The notes under the pieces: model-generated
The model's input: only the letters and a program-made list of their open reading frames with translations
The model's database searches: none
What the model was told of the DNA's origin: nothing
In this document: piece by piece, positions 37,000-44,885 of the stretch
Position numbering within the stretch: position 1 is the stretch's first letter
Layout: each line of letters opens with the position of its first letter
Made by a program: the position numbers and the translations under genes
Origin: Wenxinia saemankumensis
GTDB taxonomy: Bacteria; Pseudomonadota; Alphaproteobacteria; Rhodobacterales; Rhodobacteraceae
DNA length: 64,000 bases
Assembly: GCF_900141735.1 (NCBI RefSeq)
Contig: NZ_FQYO01000002.1
Span: 434,001 to 498,000 of the forward strand
Direction of reading: 5' to 3'

Positions 37000-38829
37000 T
37001 CACGTCGGCGCGTCCGGCGCAGCCGGACGGGGCCGTTCCGCCCGCATCAGGCCCGTGATCCGGGCGAAGCGCGGATGGGCGGCGATCCGCGAGATGTCGG
37101 TGGGGCTGCGCGGCTGCCAGTTCGGATGTTCGTCGGTCGTCCCCGGCACGTTCGTCTGGATGTCGGGCCCGACGAGATCGGCCAGTCGGACCGCGGTCAG
37201 AAGGCTCGGCGTGCGCGCGAGGAACCGGTGGGCCGCGTCCAGCACCTCTTCGGGAAGCTCCGCCGCCGCGGCCGGCACGCGGCCCCGCAGGGTTCCCGAT
37301 CGGCGGAGCCTCTCGACCAGTGCCGCCCGTTCCGTGCGCCGATGGGCGGCCGCCGCGCCGGACTGCTCCGCGTCGACGAGCCCGTAGCGGCGGCGGACCT
37401 CGACATCCGTGCCGCGCCACCATTCGCCGAGGACCGGCAGATCGTGCGTCGACAGGCAGGCCAGCGCCAGTTCGGGATAGCTGCGGCGCGGTCTGAATCC
37501 CGATTCGTCCTGCTCGAAGACGAGGATCCGGTAGGACAGGACGTTCGCCTGGCCCATGGCCCTGCGAAAGCCCTTCGGCACGAAGCCCAGATCCTCGCCG
37601 ATCACGACCGCCTCGTGTCTCTGCGAGAGCTCGGCCAGGGCGGCGATCATGTCAGGGAAGGGATAGCGCAGATGGGTGCCCTCGGCCGGGCTCGCGCCTT
37701 CCGGGATCAGGAAGAGCTGCCACAGCGCCATCGCGTGGTCGATCCGCAGGGCACCGGCCTCCGTCAGCTGCGCCCGGATCATCTCGCGGAAGGGGGCGAA
37801 GTCCGTCCGGACGAGTTCCGCCGGGGAGGGGGCGGCCAGCTCCCAGTTCTGGCCCCGCGCGGCGAACATGTCCGGCGGCGCCCCGACCGTCAGGCCGGGC
37901 AGCGCGGCCGCCGCGCCGGACCAGGTGGACGAGCCGTCCGGAACCTCGCCCACCGCGAGGTCGAGGTAGAGCCCGATCCGCATGCCGGCTTCCCGCGCGG
38001 CCCCCGCCGCGTCCGACAGCTGCCGGCGTGCGATCATCTGCAGCCAGATGTGGAACCGCACCTCGTCCGAGAGCGCCTCGGCAAGCCCGCGCACCTCGGC
38101 GCTACCGGGATCGCGCAGCTCTTCCGGCCAGTCCCGCCAGCCGGCGCCGTGCCCCCGGTCGACCATGTCGCGGGAGATCGCCTCGAACAGGGCGTGGAGG
38201 CGCAGCGGCGCGCCGCCCTCCGCGGCGAAGCGGTCCAGCGCCGCCCGGTCGACCCCGCGGTCGAAGGCGCGGCGCAGCGCCCCGATCTTGGCGCGCGCGA
38301 CGGCGGGGTAATCCACGCTCTCGGCGGCGCGCAGCGCCGGCAGGTCCCCGGGGGGCGCGACCCCCTCCACCAGGTCCGGCGCGATGTAGAGCGGATTGAG
38401 GAAGCGCCGGTTCGAGGGAGAGAACGGGCTGCGGCGATCCGGCGCGGCGAGGAAGAGCGCGTGGACGGGATTGATGCCGAGGAAATCCGCGCCGGCCGCC
38501 CCGCAGATGCCCGCCAGCTTGGTCAGATCCGCGAAATCCCCGATCCCCCAGTTGCGGGCCGACCGCAGCTCGTAGAGCTGGCAGAAGATTCCCCATCCGG
38601 GCGCGTCCTTCAGGCCCGGGGGCAACCAGCATTCCGCGCCGCGGGGAACCGTCATCCGCCGCGCCGCCCCGGGGCCCGAGGGCGCGCCGCCGGGATCCAT
38701 GCCCAGCCCCTGCAGGACGAGGCGCAGGGTCGCGTCCGGAACGGGGCGCGCCGCCCCCTCTTCGAACGGATCGTCGTAGGCCGTCGTCAGTCCGTGATGC
38801 TCGGCCAGCGCGCGCAGATCGGGTGCCAT
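37000..38829 (-). CDS. malQ: 4-alpha-glucanotransferase (amylomaltase, GH77)
   Basis: Moves 1,4-glucan segments between acceptors in maltodextrin and glycogen use. 609 residues. Signatures: RSARNWGIGDFADLTKLAG, DFLGINPVHALFL, LNPLYIAPD, the nucleophile Asp in ALRIDHAMALWQLF, the acid/base Glu in VVIGEDLGFVPKG and LSTHDLPVLGEWW. The frame is open far upstream, but ATG 38829 gives the right N-terminus (LRALAEHHGL). No other glycogen genes are near, so it stands alone. It diverges from an FAD oxidoreductase gene. Confidence 0.93.
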   Translation of the reverse strand: MAPDLRALAEHHGLTTAYDDPFEEGAARPVPDATLRLVLQGLGMDPGGAPSGPGAARRMTVPRGAECWLPPGLKDAPGWGIFCQLYELRSARNWGIGDFADLTKLAGICGAAGADFLGINPVHALFLAAPDRRSPFSPSNRRFLNPLYIAPDLVEGVAPPGDLPALRAAESVDYPAVARAKIGALRRAFDRGVDRAALDRFAAEGGAPLRLHALFEAISRDMVDRGHGAGWRDWPEELRDPGSAEVRGLAEALSDEVRFHIWLQMIARRQLSDAAGAAREAGMRIGLYLDLAVGEVPDGSSTWSGAAAALPGLTVGAPPDMFAARGQNWELAAPSPAELVRTDFAPFREMIRAQLTEAGALRIDHAMALWQLFLIPEGASPAEGTHLRYPFPDMIAALAELSQRHEAVVIGEDLGFVPKGFRRAMGQANVLSYRILVFEQDESGFRPRRSYPELALACLSTHDLPVLGEWWRGTDVEVRRRYGLVDAEQSGAAAAHRRTERAALVERLRRSGTLRGRVPAAAAELPEEVLDAAHRFLARTPSLLTAVRLADLVGPDIQTNVPGTTDEHPNWQPRSPTDISRIAAHPRFARITGLMRAERPRPAAPDAPT

Positions 38830-38988
38830 CGATGGATCCTCTCCGAGGGGTGACGAAGGACCTAGCGCGTCCTGCGGCCTGCCAAGCGGGGACCGCGCGT
38901 TGCCCCGGCGGCGCCGCCCCGGGCGCGCCGCGTGCATCGCGGCGCCGTCCCGGCTATGAGGCCGCGACGCGAGAGGACAGGGGGCGAG

Positions 38989-40359
38989 ATGCCGAGGACG
39001 ACCATTCACGAGCCGGCGCGCGAGATCGACGTCATCCACCGGACCGACGTGCTCGTCGTCGGCTCGGGGCCCGGCGGGCTGCCGGCGGCCCTCGCCGCGG
39101 CCCGCGCCGGGGCGCAGGTCTGCCTGGTGGAGCGCTTCGGCTGCTTCGGTGGCAACCTCACCGTGGTCGGGGTCGAGGGGATGCACTGGTACCGCCACGA
39201 GCAGACGGTCGAGAGCAACGGCATCGCGCGGGAATTCGAGGAGCGCTCGAAGGAGATGGGCTTCGCCGTGCCCGAGAGCCAGTCGCTCTCCCACGAGATC
39301 GACAGCGAGGGGTTCAAGCTGGTGGCCGACGCCCTCGTCACCGGGGAGCCGAACCTCATGCCGATGCTGCACCGCCAGTTCGTCGCCCCGATCATGGAGG
39401 GCGACACGATCGTCGGCATCGTCACCGAATCGAAGGCGGGCCGCGAGGCGATCCTGGCCCGGCGAGTGATCGACGCGACCGGCGACGCCGACATCTGCGC
39501 CCGTGCCGGCGCGCCGGTCGCCCGCACCCCGCGCGAGGAGATGATGGCCGCCTCGGTCATGTTCCACGTCGCCGGGGTCGACAAGGCGCGGTTCCTGCAG
39601 GGCGTGAAGGAGGATCCGCAATCCTACGGCGACTGGGCCAGCGGCGAATGGGCGATCGAGACGACGGGCAAGGAGGATTCGATGTTCTCGCCCTTCCTGC
39701 GCAAGCCCTTCGAGCAGGCGATCCGCGACGGCCGCATCCCCGCCAACCTCAACACCATCGCCGGCACCTGGGGCGCCGTGCACGACACGGGCGAGCTGAC
39801 CTACATGAACCTGATCCACCTCGCGGGCTGCGACGGGACCGACCCAGACAACCTGACGGCGTTCGAGATCGAGGGGCGGCGGCAGGCCATGCTCGCGATC
39901 GACGCGCTGCGCCGCTACACGCCGGGCTGCGACGGGATCCGGCTGCGCAACTTCGGCATGACGATCGGCATCCGCGACACGCGCAAGGTTGACTGCCTCT
40001 ACAACATGACCAGCCACGACGTGCGCGAACAGGGGCGCTTCGAGGACAGCATCGGGATCTTTCCCGAATTCATCGACGGCTACGGCATCCTGATCCTGCC
40101 GACGACGGGGCGCTACTTCCAGATCCCCTACCGCAACCTGCTGCCGCGGCGGATCCGCAACCTGCTGGTGGCCGGCCGCGCCACGGGCGGGGACAAGGGC
40201 AGCCATGCGGCGACGCGCAACATGGCCTGCTGCGCCGTGACGGGGCAGGGCGCCGGCATCGCCGCGGCCCTCTCGGTCCGGCAGGACGTGGCGCTGGACC
40301 GGCTCGACCCCGCCGCGATCCAGGGCGAGCTCGCGCGGCAGGGCGGCCGCCACCACTGA
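38989..40359 (+). CDS. FAD-dependent oxidoreductase
   Basis: A 456-residue flavoprotein of the FAD-oxidored (PF12831-like) family. The dinucleotide fold is near the N-terminus: VLVVGSGPGGLPAALAAARAG, then LVERFGCFGGNLT. A second FAD contact lies in RRVIDATGDADICARAGAP and a C-terminal one in RNLLVAGRATGGDKGSHAATR. The substrate is not known. ATG 38989 is preferred over 38932 because the FAD fold then starts at about residue 15. It is single, with no obvious partner. Confidence 0.83.
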   Translation: MPRTTIHEPAREIDVIHRTDVLVVGSGPGGLPAALAAARAGAQVCLVERFGCFGGNLTVVGVEGMHWYRHEQTVESNGIAREFEERSKEMGFAVPESQSLSHEIDSEGFKLVADALVTGEPNLMPMLHRQFVAPIMEGDTIVGIVTESKAGREAILARRVIDATGDADICARAGAPVARTPREEMMAASVMFHVAGVDKARFLQGVKEDPQSYGDWASGEWAIETTGKEDSMFSPFLRKPFEQAIRDGRIPANLNTIAGTWGAVHDTGELTYMNLIHLAGCDGTDPDNLTAFEIEGRRQAMLAIDALRRYTPGCDGIRLRNFGMTIGIRDTRKVDCLYNMTSHDVREQGRFEDSIGIFPEFIDGYGILILPTTGRYFQIPYRNLLPRRIRNLLVAGRATGGDKGSHAATRNMACCAVTGQGAGIAAALSVRQDVALDRLDPAAIQGELARQGGRHH

Positions 40360-40440
40360 GCGGGCGGGGCGCCGCGCGACCGGCCGAGGGGGCCCGGCGA
40401 CCCGCCCCGCCGGGCGGGGAGGGCCCGCGCCGCCCCTCGA

Positions 40441-41115
40441 TCAGTCGCAGATCCCCGCCAGTTCGACCCCGTCCCAGGGCAGCAGCGCCTCGCGCGCGAT
40501 GGGGCGGGACAGGGCGGGCAGGTCGAAATGCACGCCCAGCATGGCGTGCAGCCGGGACGTGCGCTCCGCCTCCGGGGCGAGGGTGCGGCAGCAGAGATAT
40601 TCCTCGACGATCACGCCCTGCTGCTCCCACCCGAAATCGAGGAGATCCGCCCGCGTTTCGGGATCGAAGAGGTAGGGATCGGCCGAGCGCACATGCTCGA
40701 ACGCGGCCTTGAGCGGGTGGTAGCCGGTCACGGCGCGGTTCTGCCACTGCCAGACATGGACCATCTCGTGCAGGAAGAGCATCGCGGCGGGCAGGTTCAG
40801 CACGCCCTCCTCGATGCCCGCGAGGTAATCCTCGAGGAACAGCGAGGGCCGCACCCAGACATGGTCGAAGGCCGCCATCGCGGCGGTGGAGGACTGGAAG
40901 CTCGGCCCCTCGATCGGGGGCATGATCCGCTCCCGGCAGGTCTCCCGCGGGCGGGTCGGCACGGTCCGCGAGGGTCCGGCGGCGAGGTCGCCATGGAAGC
41001 GCACCGCCTCCGGCCGGATGGCGGGGCCGAGAAAGGCATGCGCCATCGCGGTTTCGTTCGGCGTGAGCGGACGTCCGCAAGCGGCGAGCAGGGCGAGGGC
41101 GAGGAGGGGGCGCAC
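40441..41115 (-). CDS. lipoprotein with HExxH zincin-like motif (vgr-related family)
   Basis: A 224-residue predicted lipoprotein: LLALALLAACGRPLTPNETA has a lipobox (LAAC). The central FLHEMVHVWQWQ contains HEMVH, a zinc-protease-like HExxH motif. It resembles proteins called vgr-related in Rhodobacteraceae; proteolysis is not proven. The start is GTG 41115, directly at the edge of the AT-rich island, and there is no good ribosome binding site there (a run of T residues instead). The original upstream region thus seems to have been displaced, and expression may be weak. Confidence 0.7.
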   Translation of the reverse strand: MRPLLALALLAACGRPLTPNETAMAHAFLGPAIRPEAVRFHGDLAAGPSRTVPTRPRETCRERIMPPIEGPSFQSSTAAMAAFDHVWVRPSLFLEDYLAGIEEGVLNLPAAMLFLHEMVHVWQWQNRAVTGYHPLKAAFEHVRSADPYLFDPETRADLLDFGWEQQGVIVEEYLCCRTLAPEAERTSRLHAMLGVHFDLPALSRPIAREALLPWDGVELAGICD

Positions 41116-42173
41116 AAAAAAAACTTCATCAATGGCGACAATAGGTAGATGATCGGTCAATATGAAGAGACTGGCAACTACGTATTACTATGGACTGGAG
41201 TCGATCGATCAATGGACAAAGCAGAGCCATATCTACTCTTCGAAAACTATATAGGGGGGGCAAAAACAGAAATTCTTGAAGAGGATTTTGTGCAAGCAGT
41301 CGACGCACGCAATGCCCTCGTTTCGCTCTGGAACTTCGAGAACCTTTTCTCGGTGTTTACTGGATCATATGTGGATCTGGAGAAAACCATTCTTGAGCAT
41401 GCCTTCGCATATTTCTACCAAAGGGGCGATGATGGTTATGACTTCATGTATGACGTCGGAGTGGAAAGGGATATCAAGCTCCTCAATCTCTTAACCGCCG
41501 GCCGGGCCTATTATGAGCAAAGTCAGACCTTGCTAGTTTCTGTTGGTCTAAGCATTGACGTCGTAAAGCAGAGATTTGCAGAAAACTTCGATGGATCATT
41601 TGAGTATAGAGTAATGGATGGGTTGCGGAATTCAATGATTCATCAGCAGATTGAAACTGGCGGCGCAATCTTCAATAGCTCTAATCTTTACGAAAACGAC
41701 GAGCCGCACAGTCGGTCAAGGCTGCGAATAAGCGTTGATCCCTATATTAGCGTTGAGAAGTTTGTTTCGAACACGAAAATTAGAAGTGTGACGAGAGACG
41801 AGGTTCGTGCCCTTGGCGTCGAGTCACTAGATCTGAAGTATTTTGTAAGAGGTTATGCTGCAAGCATCGCATCTGTCCACAACTTGCTAAGGTCGGATGC
41901 CGCCGACGCATATGATCTTGCTGCTACTCGCATAGAAAGGCTGAACGATGCATTGTCACATCACAAAGAAAATTCGGCAAAAGTTGTTCACGTCTCTGCC
42001 AAGGGCGGAAAGCCGATCCTTATTGATAAGGCGCATTTTGCTAGAGTTCAAAAGATAAGAGCAAAAAGAGTCCACCTTATAAACGCACAGCGAGCTTTCA
42101 TTTCTAGCGAGATTTCGCTTGGGAAGGGCAGGTTCCCCGCCGATCATGAAAGTCTACATATTGTGAAATAGAG
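41116..42173. mobile_element. AT-rich island of likely foreign origin between a lipoprotein gene and parE
   Basis: Sampled 60-base lines here have 37-53% G+C, against about 70% on both sides. The left edge is an A-run (AAAAAAAA at 41115-41122) next to the GTG start of the lipoprotein gene; the right edge falls at the stop codon of parE. It holds one gene and no integrase or transposase. The last few parE codons (TTG GAT GTT) are also AT-richer, so the true junction may lie within the parE end. Direct repeats at the edges were not found by eye. Confidence 0.7.
41149..42171 (+). CDS. HEPN-like protein of unknown function in an AT-rich island
   Basis: A 340-residue protein unlike its neighbours in base and codon use (many AGA, ATA and TTA codons). 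It is largely helical by pattern. Residues about 115-165 contain DIKLLNLLTAGRAYYEQSQT, and further on a segment ends in YRVMDGLRNSMIHQQ, where RNSMIH fits the RNxxxH motif of HEPN ribonucleases. This layout (N-L/L-T-x-R-x-Y-x-x-Q, then FxYRxxxxLRNxxxH) is seen in many uncharacterised HEPN-like proteins. HEPN proteins often act as toxins or anti-phage effectors, but no antitoxin gene is present. ATG 41149 follows ATAGGTAG. The stop is two bases before the parE stop on the other strand. Function is inferred only. Confidence 0.65.
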   Translation: MIGQYEETGNYVLLWTGVDRSMDKAEPYLLFENYIGGAKTEILEEDFVQAVDARNALVSLWNFENLFSVFTGSYVDLEKTILEHAFAYFYQRGDDGYDFMYDVGVERDIKLLNLLTAGRAYYEQSQTLLVSVGLSIDVVKQRFAENFDGSFEYRVMDGLRNSMIHQQIETGGAIFNSSNLYENDEPHSRSRLRISVDPYISVEKFVSNTKIRSVTRDEVRALGVESLDLKYFVRGYAASIASVHNLLRSDAADAYDLAATRIERLNDALSHHKENSAKVVHVSAKGGKPILIDKAHFARVQKIRAKRVHLINAQRAFISSEISLGKGRFPADHESLHIVK

Positions 42174-44141
42174 TCAAACATCCAACTCCTCCACGAACCG
42201 CGCGTTCTCCTGAATATACTGGAACCGCAGCTCCGGCTTCTTCCCCATGAGCCGCTCCACCAGGTCGCCCGTCTCGTTCGGCATCTCGTCGTCCACCACG
42301 ACCCGGATCAGCTTGCGGCTGGCGGGGTCCATCGTGGTTTCCTTGAGGTCCTTGGCGTCCATCTCGCCCAGACCCTTGAAGCGCGAGACGTCGATCTTGC
42401 CCTTGCCGCCGAGGCCCTTGGCCAGCCATTCCGCCTTCTCCGCCTCGTCGAGGCAGTAGACGCGCCGCGCCCCCTGCGTGAGCCGGAACAGGGGCGGGCA
42501 CGCGAGATACAGATGCCCGGCGTCGATCATCGGGCGCATCTGGGTGAAGAAGAACGTCATCAGGAGCGAGGCGATATGCGCGCCGTCCACGTCGGCATCG
42601 GTCATGATGATGACCTTGTCGTAACGCAGGTCGTCGATGCGGAACTTCGACCCCAGCCCGACGCCGAGCGCCTGGGTGAGGTCGCTGATCTCCTGGTTGC
42701 TGCCGAGCTTGGACGAGGCCGCCCCCAGCACGTTCAGGATCTTGCCCCGCAGCGGCAGCAGCGCCTGCGTCTTGCGGTCGCGGGCCATCTTGGCCGACCC
42801 GCCCGCGCTGTCGCCCTCGACGATGAAGAGCTCGGTCCCCTCGCGGTTCGTGGCCGAGCAATCGACCAGCTTTCCGGGCAGGCGCAGCTTCTTGGTCGCT
42901 GTCTTGCGGGCGGTCTCCTTCTCGGCCCGGCGGCGCATCCGCTCCTCGGCGCGCAGGATCAGGAAGTCGAGGATGGCGCCGGCGCTTTTCGTGTCGGCGG
43001 CCAGCCAGTTGTCGAAATGGTCGCGCACCGCGCCCTCGACGAGGCGCTGGGCGTCCACCGTGGCGAGCCGGTCCTTGGTCTGGCCGACGAATTCCGGCTC
43101 GCGGATGAAGCAGGAGACCAGCGCGCAGCCGCCCGCGATCAGGTCCTCGCGGGTGATGTCCCTGGCCTTGCGCACGTTCGACAGCTCGCCATAGGCGCGG
43201 ATGCCCTTGAGGATCGCGGCCCAGAACCCGGCCTCGTGGGTGCCGCCCTCCGGGGTGGGGACGGTGTTGCAGTAGGACTGGATGAAGCCGTCGCGCGCGG
43301 GCGTCCAGTTGATCGCCCATTCCACCTTGCCCGGCACGCCGAACTTCGACTGGAAATCCACATTTCCCGCGAAGGGCCGGTCGGCATAGGTCGAGGCGCC
43401 GGTCAACTGCTCGCCCAGGTAGTCGGCGAGGCCGCCGGGGAAGTGGAACGTCGCCTCGAGCGGGGTCTCGCCGTCGTCGATCGCGCTCTTCCAGCGGATC
43501 TCGACGCCCGAGAAGAGATAGGCCTTGGAACGCACCATCCTGAGCAGGCGCGCGGGCTTGAACCGGTGATGGCCGAAGATCTGCTCGTCCGCATGGAAGG
43601 TGGTCGTCGTGCCGCGCCGGTTGGGGGCGGCGCCGATCTCCTCCACGGGTCCGAGGGGCACGCCGCGCGAGAACCGCTGCTCGACCAGTCGGCGGTCGCG
43701 GGCGACCTGCACGATCATGGTATCGGACAGCGCGTTCACGACCGACGCGCCGACGCCGTGGAGGCCGCCCGAGGTCTGGTAGGCCTTGCCCGAGAACTTG
43801 CCGCCCGCATGCAGCGTGCAGAGGATCACCTCGAGCGCGGATTTTCCGGGGAACTTCGGGTGCGGGTCGAACGGCATGCCGCGGCCGTTGTCGCGGATCG
43901 TCACCGCATGGTCGGCATGCAGCTCGACCTCGATGCGCGTCGCGTGGCCGGCGACCGCCTCGTCCATCGAATTGTCGAGCACTTCGGCGACGAGGTGGTG
44001 CAGCGCCCTCTCGTCCGTGCCGCCGATATACATGCCGGGACGCTTGCGCACCGGTTCGAGCCCTTCCAGCACTTCGATGGAGGAGGCGTCGTAGATGTCG
44101 TCGCCGGAGGCCGCGTCGCCCCCCAGAAGATCGTCCGCCAT
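42174..44141 (-). CDS. parE: DNA topoisomerase IV subunit B
   Basis: ATPase subunit of topoisomerase IV, which separates daughter chromosomes. 655 residues. Motifs: LEGLEPVRKRPGMYIGGTDE, LVAEVLDNSMDEAVAGHA and IRDNGRGMP (GHKL ATPase), TSGGLHGVGASVVNALS, then the Toprim domain with LFIVEGDSAGGSAKMARDRK and IIMTDADVDGAHIASLLMTF. It ends FQYIQENARFVEELDV, as in relatives, so the gene is intact despite the foreign DNA beside it. ATG 44141 gives the family N-terminus; the frame is open to 44246. parC is not in the window. Confidence 0.95.
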   Translation of the reverse strand: MADDLLGGDAASGDDIYDASSIEVLEGLEPVRKRPGMYIGGTDERALHHLVAEVLDNSMDEAVAGHATRIEVELHADHAVTIRDNGRGMPFDPHPKFPGKSALEVILCTLHAGGKFSGKAYQTSGGLHGVGASVVNALSDTMIVQVARDRRLVEQRFSRGVPLGPVEEIGAAPNRRGTTTTFHADEQIFGHHRFKPARLLRMVRSKAYLFSGVEIRWKSAIDDGETPLEATFHFPGGLADYLGEQLTGASTYADRPFAGNVDFQSKFGVPGKVEWAINWTPARDGFIQSYCNTVPTPEGGTHEAGFWAAILKGIRAYGELSNVRKARDITREDLIAGGCALVSCFIREPEFVGQTKDRLATVDAQRLVEGAVRDHFDNWLAADTKSAGAILDFLILRAEERMRRRAEKETARKTATKKLRLPGKLVDCSATNREGTELFIVEGDSAGGSAKMARDRKTQALLPLRGKILNVLGAASSKLGSNQEISDLTQALGVGLGSKFRIDDLRYDKVIIMTDADVDGAHIASLLMTFFFTQMRPMIDAGHLYLACPPLFRLTQGARRVYCLDEAEKAEWLAKGLGGKGKIDVSRFKGLGEMDAKDLKETTMDPASRKLIRVVVDDEMPNETGDLVERLMGKKPELRFQYIQENARFVEELDV

Positions 44142-44277
44142 GCTGGTCCGCCCCCGTGCTGCCCGTGGTCCTTCAAGGCGCATAATGTGGCAGGACGGGG
44201 CGCGGGACGCAATCTGTTGCGGGGATGCGCGGCGCCAGGCGGGCACCTATATCGGCCGTGACCGATGCGGAGGGATC

Positions 44278-44595
44278 ATGCGGGACGCCAGAATCGCGAC
44301 ATGCTGCTATTGCGGAACGAAGGCGACGCTGGTCCTCGCCGGAGAGACACGGCACGAACTGGCCTGCTCGCGCTGCGGCGCGCCGCTGTCGCGGCTGAAG
44401 GCGCTGCCGGTGGACGGCGCCCGGGCCCGGCGGGCCGGGCAGGCGCCTGCGGCTGCGCCGGCACCCGCCCGCCCGGCCGCGCCCTCGCATCACGGCGAGA
44501 CGGCGCGTCCGGCCCGCAAGGGCAAGCGCAGGAAGAGCCTCCAGCGCCGGGCGCTGAGGGGCATCTGGGACATCGTCGAGGAGATTTTCGACTGA
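44278..44595 (+). CDS. zinc-ribbon protein, unknown
   Basis: A 105-residue protein with an N-terminal zinc ribbon (CCYCGTKATL...LACSRCGAPLSRL), a Pro/Ala-rich linker and a basic C-terminal segment (RKGKRRKSLQRRALRGIWD) that ends in an acidic tail. It may bind nucleic acid. GGAGGG lies before ATG 44278. It diverges from parE. A predicted small RNA follows on the same strand. Confidence 0.7.
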   Translation: MRDARIATCCYCGTKATLVLAGETRHELACSRCGAPLSRLKALPVDGARARRAGQAPAAAPAPARPAAPSHHGETARPARKGKRRKSLQRRALRGIWDIVEEIFD

Positions 44596-44645
44596 TCCGG
44601 CGGATCGCGGCTTGACACGGGCAATTCACGAAAACGGGAGAGGGG

Positions 44646-44674
44646 CTGTCGCCGCGATTCGGTTTGCCTAGATT
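44646..44674 (+). promoter_or_regulatory. promoter of the predicted small RNA
   Basis: CTGTCG (44646-44651), a 17-base spacer and TAGATT (44669-44674). The start would be near 44681. A perfect TTGACA at 44612 exists further upstream but has no -10 at the right distance. Confidence 0.45.
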
Positions 44675-44680
44675 GGGGTC

Positions 44681-44768
44681 AGACGGCAGTGGCTGGAACC
44701 CGCTGCCCTCGTGACACTGTCCCTCGTTCCACACCTCAGGCCCGGGCATCGCGTCCCGGGCCTTTTTT
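44681..44768 (+). ncRNA. predicted intergenic small RNA
   Basis: About 88 bases between a promoter-like element and a strong terminator, in a gap with no frame of note. It folds as GGCAGTGG/CCGCTGCC (eight pairs with one G-U, loop CTGGAAC) near its 5' end, then a single-stranded pyrimidine-rich middle (CTGTCCCTCGTTCC), then the terminator stem and a U tail. The layout is that of a base-pairing, possibly Hfq-dependent, regulatory RNA. No known family is recognised. Confidence 0.55.
44738..44768 (+). terminator. strong intrinsic terminator
   Basis: AGGCCCGGG (44738-44746) pairs perfectly with CCCGGGCCT (44755-44763), with an eight-base loop and a run of T residues. It ends the predicted small RNA, or else the zinc-ribbon transcript. 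Confidence 0.85.
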
Positions 44769-44826
44769 CGTGCCTTCTTGTCCTTTCCCGGTGTCCCGCT
44801 AGCCCCGGCGGAGGTGGCGGGCCGGG

Positions 44827-44851
44827 CCGGTATTTGGGACCCTGCGAAGGG
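44827..44851 (+). repeat. dispersed intergenic repeat, copy 2 of 3
   Basis: GGTATTTGGGACC followed by CTGCGAAGGG, with a G-rich and then C-rich stretch after it (GGGGGGAGCGCCCCC) that can form a hairpin. It lies beyond the purF stop. Confidence 0.7.
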
Positions 44852-44885
44852 AAGGGGGGAGCGCCCCCGGGGGCGGGGCGGGGGC

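Noticed and set aside
37000-40356. 1118-codon minus-strand frame as a longer MalQ
   Set aside because: The part beyond 38829 is antisense to the FAD oxidoreductase gene and unlike any GH77 extension.
44612-44640. TTGACA as -35 of the predicted small RNA or of a leader
   Set aside because: At 16-18 bases downstream there is only ACGGGAG-type sequence with no -10; the CTGTCG/TAGATT pair closer to the RNA fits better.
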